From Proteobacteria bacterium UBA6492 (GTDB taxonomy: Bacteria > Pseudomonadota > Gammaproteobacteria > UBA6429 > Thiohalophilaceae), in contig DJMK01000003.1 in the NCBI GenBank assembly GCA_002436485.1, forward strand, positions 653-5,955: a stretch of DNA of 5,303 nucleotides. The letters run 5' to 3'. The translations under genes were made by a program, and so were the position numbers. Below, in pieces: positions 1 through 5,303 of the stretch. The stretch's first letter is position 1. Every line of letters starts with the position of its first letter. The notes under the pieces are model-generated. The model worked only from the letters and a program-made list of their open reading frames with translations, was not told the origin of the DNA and ran no database searches.

Positions 1-1872
1 GAGCGAGAACGGCTGACCGATGAAAATCGCTGGCGCATCATCCGTGAGGCAACACTGGAAGTTGGACCTCCGTTATTTTTTTCGTTGTTGATTATCACAC
101 TGAGTTTCCTGCCGGTGTTTACTCTTGAGGCACAGGAAGGTCGCCTGTTCAGTCCACTGGCGTACACCAAAACCTATGCCATGGCGGCAGCGGCGGGTTT
201 ATCTGTCACACTGGTACCGGTGTTGATGGGCTATTTCATTCGCGGGCATATCAAGCCCGAACATGAGAACCCGGTTAACCGGGTTTTGATAAAGCTGTAT
301 CGACCCTTCATTCATTATGTACTGGAAAAGCCAAAAGCGGTATTAGCTATTGCGGGTGTACTGGTGGTCATGGGTGCATGGCCCATGCTCAATATCGGAT
401 CAGAGTTTATGCCGGATCTGGATGAAGGCGATCTGATGTACATGCCGACTACCTTCCCAGGCGTTTCGGTAGGCAAGGCGCAGGAATTGTTACAGCAAAC
501 CGACAAGCTCATTAAAACGGTGCCGGAAGTGGTGCGGGTGTTTGGCAAGGTTGGGCGTGCCGAGACGGCTACCGATCCGGCACCGTTGACCATGATCGAA
601 ACAACGATACTGCTGAAACCCAAAAGTGAATGGCGTGAAGGTTTAACACTCGCCGGTCTGAAGAAAGAACTCAATGATTTGATCAAGTTTCCCGGGCTCA
701 CCAATGCCTGGGTCATGCCAATCAAGACCCGCATCGATATGCTGGCAACCGGTATCAAAACACCAGTGGGTATTAAGGTAGCAGGGCCTGATCTGAATGT
801 GATTCAGGAAATTGGCAAACGCATAGAGGAAGTCGTGCAAAAAGTTCCCGGCACGTTATCGGCCTATTCCGAGCGGACAGTTGGTGGGCGATATGCCACG
901 GTAGAGATTGATCGCATCAAAGCTTCACGCTTTGGATTAAACATTTCAGATGTACATGACGTGGTACGTACCGCGGTGGGTGGGATGAACGTGGCACAAA
1001 GCGTGGAAGGCCTGGAACGTTATCCCATCAATGTGCGGTATCCTCGCGATGTGCGTGATTCAGCGGAAAAACTTCGCAATCTGCCGATCGTGACGCCCTC
1101 CGGCTCACGAATTTCGCTGGGTGACGTAGCCGAGGTGAGAATCGAAAGTGGTGCCGCCATGATCAAAAGCGAGAACGCACGACCCAATGGCTGGACCTTT
1201 GTCGATATCGACGGCCGTGATCTGGGTTCCTATGTAGAAGAGGCGCAACGTGTAGTCAGCGAACAGGTTGAATTGCCGCCTGGTTATTCGATTGCCTGGT
1301 CGGGTCAATACGAATACATGGTGCGCGCCAAGGAAAAACTACAGATTGTGATTCCGCTCACTATCGTTATTATCATATTGTTACTGTATCTAAACTTTCG
1401 CAACCTGACCGAAGTCATGATCATCATGGGTACGCTACCTTTGGCACTGGTAGGTGGTTACTGGTTGCTGTATCTACTTGGCTACAACATGTCGATTGCA
1501 GTCGGTGTCGGGTTTATTGCATTAGCCGGTGTGGCCGTGGAGATTGGCGTGGTGATGTTGGTTTATCTGAACCAGGCTTATCAAAGACACATTATGCAAA
1601 GAGAGCGCATGCATACACCGACGCTTGAAGAATTGAAAGAGGCCATCATTGAAGGCGCGCTTATGCGAGTACGCCCTATCATGATGACTGTGGCAACTAT
1701 CATCGCGGGTCTGTTACCCATCATGCTGGGAAGTGGCACCGGCTCAGAAGTGATGCGCCGTATCGCTGCGCCCATGGTGGGTGGCATGGTGAGTGCCACG
1801 TTACTAACACTGGTGGTGTTGCCTGCTGTCTACTTGCTATGGAAACAAAAATCTCTGGTTAAACTACAATGA
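1..1872 (+). CDS. cusA: CusA-type Cu(I)/Ag(I) RND efflux pump, inner-membrane subunit, 5'-truncated by window edge
   Basis: This is the proton-driven inner-membrane subunit of a tripartite CusCBA-like pump that exports periplasmic and cytoplasmic Cu(I)/Ag(I). The frame is open from base 1 (623 residues visible), so the TTG at 85 is only an internal codon. Against remembered E. coli CusA (1047 aa), window residue n matches about n+425, so roughly 425 N-terminal residues with TM1-4 are missing. Visible are TM5-6 (about 25-42, 60-80), TM7 (111-131), the large second periplasmic loop, then TM8 (447-466), TM9 (473-496), TM10 (497-523), TM11 (561-577) and TM12 (594-616). Met148, Met198 and Met247 fall at CusA M573, M623 and M672, with the same 50/49 spacing, which supports monovalent Cu/Ag over the divalent CzcA type. 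Glu514 matches proton-relay E939, but the K984 position is Ile560. The CusB/CusC partners are expected upstream. The stop overlaps the next start. Confidence 0.95.
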   Translation, partial: ERERLTDENRWRIIREATLEVGPPLFFSLLIITLSFLPVFTLEAQEGRLFSPLAYTKTYAMAAAAGLSVTLVPVLMGYFIRGHIKPEHENPVNRVLIKLYRPFIHYVLEKPKAVLAIAGVLVVMGAWPMLNIGSEFMPDLDEGDLMYMPTTFPGVSVGKAQELLQQTDKLIKTVPEVVRVFGKVGRAETATDPAPLTMIETTILLKPKSEWREGLTLAGLKKELNDLIKFPGLTNAWVMPIKTRIDMLATGIKTPVGIKVAGPDLNVIQEIGKRIEEVVQKVPGTLSAYSERTVGGRYATVEIDRIKASRFGLNISDVHDVVRTAVGGMNVAQSVEGLERYPINVRYPRDVRDSAEKLRNLPIVTPSGSRISLGDVAEVRIESGAAMIKSENARPNGWTFVDIDGRDLGSYVEEAQRVVSEQVELPPGYSIAWSGQYEYMVRAKEKLQIVIPLTIVIIILLLYLNFRNLTEVMIIMGTLPLALVGGYWLLYLLGYNMSIAVGVGFIALAGVAVEIGVVMLVYLNQAYQRHIMQRERMHTPTLEELKEAIIEGALMRVRPIMMTVATIIAGLLPIMLGSGTGSEVMRRIAAPMVGGMVSATLLTLVVLPAVYLLWKQKSLVKLQ

Positions 1873-2351
1873 TTTTACAAACAGCTCTTTTTAGATATTT
1901 AATACTGGTTCTAGTTGCGTTGTCTTTAATTTCTTGTTCGCAGGATTCATCAGGTAGTAGTGAACAGACTATTATTGAAAAGGCGACAAATCAGGAGCGC
2001 AACTTTGATGCGGAGCACATAAAACGTGGCCGTCAGTTATATCTGAAAAATTGTACGGTTTGTCATGGCATTTACGCGGAAGGCGCAACTGACTGGCAAC
2101 AGCGCAATGCGGACGGCACGTTTCCAGCACCACCCCTCAATGGTACCGGACATGCATGGCATCACCCACACAAGGCGTTGGTTGATACGATCAAGCATGG
2201 CACGATTCGGCTTGGTGGTAACATGCCGCCCTGGAAAGACAGGCTGTCAGATCAGGAAATCAACGACATCATCATATGGTTCCAGTCGAAATGGCCGGAT
2301 GAGCTATACCAGGCCTGGCAGCGAATCGACAAGAAAGCACAACAAAGGTGA
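1869..2351 (+). CDS. Class I c-type cytochrome, predicted outer-membrane lipoprotein
   Basis: A 160-residue monohaem cytochrome c, probably an electron carrier on the periplasmic side. Residues 1-22 form a lipoprotein signal ending in the lipobox Leu20-Ile-Ser-Cys23; Ser at +2 predicts sorting to the outer membrane by the Lol rule. A polar linker (24-48) leads to a cytochrome c fold with haem motif CTVCH (Cys62, Cys65, His66). Met119 in NMPPW is the likely sixth iron ligand, and the C-terminal helix (about 128-142) is typical of the family. A His-rich patch, GHAWHHPH (94-101), sits between haem and Met ligand. The start is set by the ATGA overlap with cusA. No good Shine-Dalgarno lies just upstream, so translational coupling is likely. 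Related small cytochromes do occur beside copper efflux genes, but the function is not established; Cu(I) oxidation or electron disposal is inference. The first ~25 codons are AT-rich, as is common for signal peptides. Confidence 0.88.
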   Translation: MILQTALFRYLILVLVALSLISCSQDSSGSSEQTIIEKATNQERNFDAEHIKRGRQLYLKNCTVCHGIYAEGATDWQQRNADGTFPAPPLNGTGHAWHHPHKALVDTIKHGTIRLGGNMPPWKDRLSDQEINDIIIWFQSKWPDELYQAWQRIDKKAQQR

Positions 2352-2388
2352 CTCACTTGATGTTAAAATACGCTTATAAAATATTTAC

Positions 2389-2395
2389 GAGGTGA
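2389..2395 (+). promoter_or_regulatory. Strong ribosome binding site of the DUF302 gene
   Basis: GAGGTGA lies seven bases before the ATG at 2403 and is close to a consensus Shine-Dalgarno. It fixes the DUF302 start and is the only strong ribosome binding site in the window. The cytochrome and copA lack one, so DUF302 may be translated more efficiently and independently of the gene upstream. Confidence 0.8.
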
Positions 2396-2402
2396 TTTTA
2401 AG

Positions 2403-2792
2403 ATGTACGGATTTAATGTGACATTCAACGGTAGCTACGATGATGCAGTAGCAAAAGTAACAGAAGAATTATCCAAGGAAGGTTTTGGCGTGCTGACCGA
2501 AATTGATGTGAAGGCCGTGATGAAAAAGAAACTGGACCTGGACAAACGGCCCTACAAAATTCTGGGCGCCTGTAACCCGGTGCTGGCTAACAAGGCACTG
2601 ACAGCAGAGCCGGATATTGGTTTATTGTTGCCGTGTAATGTCGTGGTACGCGAAGAAGAGGATGGTTCGGTCACGGTGGCCTTCATGGATCCACAATCTG
2701 TGCTCAAACTGGTAAACAGGGATGAAGTAGAGACACTGGCCGGTGAGGTGCGCGAAAAACTGCAACGTGTAGCCAAGGCGCTGGCAGCCTGA
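2403..2792 (+). CDS. DUF302 family protein, cytoplasmic, function unknown
   Basis: A 129-residue single-domain protein of the DUF302 family. It has no signal peptide or membrane segment, so it should be cytoplasmic. Family hallmarks are visible: an N-terminal segment with SYDDAV (11-16) and a GFGVLTEID strand (27-35), then LGACNP (54-59), EPDIGLLLPCNVVV (69-82) and MDP (95-97). It covers the usual single-domain length and looks intact. Cys57 and Cys78, each followed by Asn, are the only cysteines and could form a thiol pair or metal site; that is inference, as no reaction is known for the family. DUF302 genes are often found with copper, sulfur or thiol-redox genes. The position between a haem lipoprotein and a Cu(I) ATPase suggests a copper-binding, chaperone or redox role. 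The start is secured by GAGGTGA seven bases upstream, and the gene ends in in-frame tandem stops TGA-TAA. It could be co-transcribed with the cytochrome across a 51-base gap. Confidence 0.9.
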   Translation: MYGFNVTFNGSYDDAVAKVTEELSKEGFGVLTEIDVKAVMKKKLDLDKRPYKILGACNPVLANKALTAEPDIGLLLPCNVVVREEEDGSVTVAFMDPQSVLKLVNRDEVETLAGEVREKLQRVAKALAA

Positions 2793-2838
2793 TAATCTAG
2801 CTTCATCGTTACAGCCACTATATACCATCCAGTTGAGT

Positions 2839-2860
2839 GAAGGCGTTTAAAAACGCCTTC
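2839..2860 (+). repeat. Perfect inverted repeat in the DUF302-copA spacer (candidate hairpin or operator)
   Basis: Two perfectly complementary 10-base arms, GAAGGCGTTT and AAACGCCTTC, are separated by AA (or nine paired bases with a four-base TAAA loop). It lies in the 95-base spacer 2793-2887. As RNA it would form a stable hairpin, but TATAACTTTAAC follows instead of a T-run, so it is a poor intrinsic terminator. As DNA it lies exactly between a -35-like TTGAGT (2833-2838) and a -10-like TATAAC (2861-2866). The resulting 22-base gap is longer than the 19-20 typical of MerR/CueR promoters. Its role may be attenuation, mRNA processing, regulator binding or a dispersed genomic repeat; the sequence alone cannot decide. 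The rest of the spacer is AT-rich and shows no other clear signal. Confidence 0.8.
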
Positions 2861-2887
2861 TATAACTTTAACAAGCTATATATTTCT

Positions 2888-5113
2888 ATGGCGAAGAATA
2901 TACAACTATCAATTGGTGGAATGAGTTGTGCGGGTTGTGTTAGCGCGGTTGAAAATGCACTGCGTGACGTACCGGGCGTGCAACAGGCGAATGTGAATTT
3001 CGCCGAACATACCGCGATGGTAACCGGCAATGCCAGCAGCGATGTGTTGATCAAGGCGGTCGTGGATGCCGGCTACGAAGCGGCGGAACTGAAAGGTGCC
3101 GAGTCAGAAGAGCAAAAAGAAGCCGCCGAATTTAAACATTATCGTACTCTACTAAAGAAAACTGCTGTAGCTGCTGTTGTTGGTGTACCGTTGTTTGTTG
3201 CCGGCATGAGCGGTATGTTGCCAGAACTTGACTCACCCAATGGACAGATTGTCTGGTTGTTGATTGGTCTCGCCACGCTATTTGTCATGATCTATTCCGG
3301 CCAGCAATTTTTCCGCGGTGCCTGGAAATCGTTCAGGGCACACAATGCCAACATGGATACCCTGATTGCGCTAGGCACCGGCACTGCCTGGCTGTATTCC
3401 ATGATTATTACTCTTGAGCCTGATCTGGTTCCTTCACTGGCACAGCATGCCTATTTTGAAGCTGCGGTGATAATTATCTGCCTGATTAACCTGGGTTCAG
3501 CGCTGGAGATGCGCGCGCGAGGCAAGACCTCGGAAGCCATTCGGCGTTTGATAGGTCTGCAGCCCCGAACGGCGCGCGTCGTGCGTGATGGTAACGAGCA
3601 GGATATACCTATCAGTGAAGTCGGCCTGGATGAAACCCTGCGTGTTCGTCCCGGTGAGCGTATCGCGGTAGACGGTATATTAATAGATGGACACTCCAGC
3701 GTGGATGAATCCATGCTAACCGGTGAACCATTGCCAGTGGAAAAAAATATCGGTGACGAGGTCGTGGCCGGCACCATCAATGTATCCGGTACCTTTCTGT
3801 TCCAGTCCAAACGTATTGGTGCGGATACCGTGCTATCACAGATCATCAACATGGTACGCCAGGCACAGTCCAGCAAACCAGCGATCGGGCGACTGGTTGA
3901 CAAAGTGGCAGCGGTGTTTGTACCAGCAGTAATGATCATTGCCACTATAACTTTTATGGCCTGGTTTAATATTGCTGAAACTGAGCGCACTAGCTTTGCC
4001 ATCGTGGCCACCATGACGGTACTGATCATTGCCTGCCCCTGTGCGCTTGGACTGGCAACACCGATTTCGATCATGGTGGGCGTGGGTAAGGCGGCCGAGC
4101 TGGGTGTATTAATTCGTAATGGTGATGCGCTGCAACAGGCGGGGCGTATCACTGCTGTAGTGCTGGACAAGACCGGTACCATTACCGAAGGTCGTCCGGC
4201 GGTTACTGCGATCGAACCAATCAATCAAGTTGATGCGGATGGCTTGTTGCAATACGCCGCCAGTCTTGAATCAGGTTCTGAACATCCGTTAGCAACAGCG
4301 ATTATTAATGCAGCCAAAGACAAGAAGCTTGAAATATTATCAGTAGATGATTTCCATGCCATTGCCGGCCGTGGCGTGGAAGGCATAATTCAGCAACATG
4401 CTGTCTGCATGGGTAACCAGCGCTTAATGCAGCAAAAGGGTGTTGATACGAGTGCTGCCGAGCAGAAAAGTATGCAGTTGGCAGCAAAAGGTATGACCCC
4501 CATGTACCTGGCCAAACAAGGTAGTCTGCTGGGTATCGTGGCGGTTGCTGATCCCGTTAAGGAAGATTCAAAAAAAGCGATTGCTGAAATGCACAGGCTG
4601 GGGCTAAAGGTTGTGATGTTGACAGGTGATAACCACAAAACCGCGGAAGCAGTAGCGAACGAGGTTGGCATTGACCTGGTTTTTTCAGAAGTCCTGCCAC
4701 AGGACAAGGATAAAAAAGTCGCGGAGTTGCAACATAAAGGCGAAACCGTCGCCATGGTAGGTGATGGTATTAATGACGCGCCGGCACTGGCACGCGCTGA
4801 TGTGGGCTTTGCTATCGGTACTGGTACCGATGTGGCAATCGAGAGTGCGGACATTACCCTGATGCGTGGCTCATTATTTGGCGTGGTGGATGCGATTGCG
4901 GTATCAAAAGCTACTCTGCGCAATATTAAACAGAATTTATTCGGTGCGTTTATCTATAACACGCTGGGCATTCCGATTGCGGCCGGTATTCTCTATCCTT
5001 TTATTGGTATCTTGCTCAACCCTATGATAGCCGGTGCCGCCATGGCCATGTCTTCGGTAACGGTGGTCAGTAATGCCAATCGCCTTCGCTGGATGAAATC
5101 GAGATCAGCATAA
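2888..5113 (+). CDS. copA: Cu(I)-exporting P1B-type ATPase, CopA
   Basis: An inner-membrane ATPase that pumps cytoplasmic Cu(I) to the periplasm; 741 residues from the ATG at 2888, complete and usual for one metal-binding domain. An N-terminal HMA domain (about 4-70) carries GMSCAGC (Cys14, Cys17). TM1-4 lie at about 93-111, 121-142, 158-177 and 188-208. The actuator has TGE (278-280). TM5 (about 344-363) precedes TM6 with CPC (383-385). The catalytic domain has DKTGT (phosphorylated Asp427), SEHP (His466), MLTGDN (577-582) and GDGINDAP (625-632). TM7 has Tyr690-Asn691; TM8 has Met719 and Ser723. CPC, YN and MxxxS together define the Cu(I) (P1B-1) class. An in-frame GTG at 2837 would add 17 residues encoded by the palindrome; I prefer 2888 because the HMA domain follows at once, though neither start has a good ribosome binding site. 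The stop overlaps the next start as TAATG. Silver transport is also possible. Confidence 0.95.
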   Translation: MAKNIQLSIGGMSCAGCVSAVENALRDVPGVQQANVNFAEHTAMVTGNASSDVLIKAVVDAGYEAAELKGAESEEQKEAAEFKHYRTLLKKTAVAAVVGVPLFVAGMSGMLPELDSPNGQIVWLLIGLATLFVMIYSGQQFFRGAWKSFRAHNANMDTLIALGTGTAWLYSMIITLEPDLVPSLAQHAYFEAAVIIICLINLGSALEMRARGKTSEAIRRLIGLQPRTARVVRDGNEQDIPISEVGLDETLRVRPGERIAVDGILIDGHSSVDESMLTGEPLPVEKNIGDEVVAGTINVSGTFLFQSKRIGADTVLSQIINMVRQAQSSKPAIGRLVDKVAAVFVPAVMIIATITFMAWFNIAETERTSFAIVATMTVLIIACPCALGLATPISIMVGVGKAAELGVLIRNGDALQQAGRITAVVLDKTGTITEGRPAVTAIEPINQVDADGLLQYAASLESGSEHPLATAIINAAKDKKLEILSVDDFHAIAGRGVEGIIQQHAVCMGNQRLMQQKGVDTSAAEQKSMQLAAKGMTPMYLAKQGSLLGIVAVADPVKEDSKKAIAEMHRLGLKVVMLTGDNHKTAEAVANEVGIDLVFSEVLPQDKDKKVAELQHKGETVAMVGDGINDAPALARADVGFAIGTGTDVAIESADITLMRGSLFGVVDAIAVSKATLRNIKQNLFGAFIYNTLGIPIAAGILYPFIGILLNPMIAGAAMAMSSVTVVSNANRLRWMKSRSA

Positions 5114-5303
5114 TGGATATACTCGTCAATCTCATTGCGTTATTGCTTTTGGTCGGGATTGTCTGGTGGTTCTGGTTGTACAGACCAGTGGCGGTAAAAC
5201 AAGCCAGTAACGTGGTGGAGATCCTCGTTGATAACGGGGTGTATGAACCCGCCAATATCAAGTTGCAAAAAGGCGAGCCGGTGACACTGAAATTTTTACG
5301 CAA
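5113..5303 (+). CDS. Membrane-anchored cupredoxin-like protein, 3'-truncated by window edge
   Basis: An open frame starts at an ATG sharing its first base with the copA stop (TAATG) and runs off the window after 63 codons. Residues 3-22 form one hydrophobic helix rich in Leu and Trp (ending WWFWLY), which reads as an uncleaved N-terminal anchor with the rest in the periplasm. From about residue 34, VVEILVDNGVYEPANIKLQK and the following GEPVTLKFLR match the first two beta strands of a cupredoxin-like domain (EfeO/Cupredoxin_1 type), where E-P-x-x-I and G-x-P-V-x-L are typical. The copper-ligand region (Cys, His, Met) of such proteins lies further on and is not visible. A weak GAGAT at 5101-5105 may serve as ribosome binding site, but coupling to copA termination is more likely. 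The role, periplasmic copper acceptance or relay after CopA export, is inferred from context. A codon bias shift is not apparent. Confidence 0.8.
   Translation, partial: MDILVNLIALLLLVGIVWWFWLYRPVAVKQASNVVEILVDNGVYEPANIKLQKGEPVTLKFLR

Noticed and set aside
85..1872. A 595-residue protein starting at TTG 85
   Set aside because: The frame is open to base 1 and residues encoded by 1-84 match CusA (VGPxLFxSLLI region), so 85 is internal and the gene starts left of the window.
2065..2379. 104-residue + strand frame overlapping the cytochrome gene
   Set aside because: It overlaps the haem and Met-ligand coding region in another frame, with Arg/Ser-rich composition and no domain.
2357..2385. Promoter TTGATG-17-AATATT before DUF302
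   Set aside because: The -10 match is weak and the transcript would begin inside the Shine-Dalgarno, leaving no usable ribosome binding site.
2839..2866. Rho-independent terminator after DUF302
   Set aside because: The stem is good, but TATAACTTTAAC follows instead of a run of T on the + strand, and the other strand has no T-run either; kept only as an inverted repeat of unknown role.
2837..2887. GTG start at 2837 giving CopA 17 extra residues
   Set aside because: The extra codons are made of the palindrome and AT-rich spacer, have no ribosome binding site, and resemble no CopA N-terminus; ATG 2888 places the HMA domain at the start.
3451..4224. 257-residue open frame on the - strand inside copA
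   Set aside because: It is antisense to invariant CopA motifs (TGE, CPC, DKTGT), has low-complexity Ser/Thr/Arg/Ile composition and no recognisable domain: a shadow frame.
4390..4923. 177-residue - strand frame in copA
   Set aside because: It is antisense to the ATP-binding domain, lacks a ribosome binding site or recognisable motif, and is best seen as a shadow.
5067..5303. 78-residue - strand frame at the right edge
   Set aside because: It is antisense to the end of copA and to the cupredoxin-like frame, which has better protein evidence and a coupled start.

Overview
The window is part of a one-directional copper (and possibly silver) resistance cluster. All genes are on the + strand and tightly packed: (1) the C-terminal ~60% of a CusA-type heavy-metal RND efflux pump, cut off by the left edge; (2) a small c-type cytochrome lipoprotein; (3) a DUF302 protein; (4) a complete CopA-type Cu(I) P1B-ATPase; and (5) the first 63 codons of a membrane-anchored cupredoxin-like protein, cut off by the right edge. 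No stretch over 100 bases lacks a gene, and I see no RNA genes, mobile elements or CRISPR arrays.

The organism is most likely a Gram-negative proteobacterium. An RND pump needs an outer membrane, the cytochrome has a lipobox of the type sorted to the outer membrane, and the proteins read like gammaproteobacterial copper genes. Base composition is about half G+C by eye. I cannot name a genus; an aquatic or sulfur-oxidising gammaproteobacterium is a guess from the gene set.

Layout: cusA (1-1872) overlaps the cytochrome gene (1869-2351) by an ATGA junction. A 51-base AT-rich gap with a strong Shine-Dalgarno precedes the DUF302 gene (2403-2792), which ends in tandem stops. A 95-base spacer with a perfect 10-bp-arm palindrome (2839-2860) separates it from copA (2888-5113). 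copA overlaps the cupredoxin-like gene (from 5113) by one base (TAATG).

How the genes may work together: CopA would move cytoplasmic Cu(I) to the periplasm, and CusA with its unseen CusB and CusC partners would move periplasmic Cu(I)/Ag(I) out of the cell. CusA keeps all three methionines of the known Cu(I)/Ag(I) site, and CopA keeps the CPC, YN and MxxxS signatures of Cu(I) ATPases. The cytochrome, the cupredoxin-like protein and the DUF302 protein are the less understood part. A periplasmic redox or copper-relay role for the first two, and a cytoplasmic thiol or metal role for DUF302, are inferences from context. No copper regulator (CueR, CusRS, CsoR) is present in the window.
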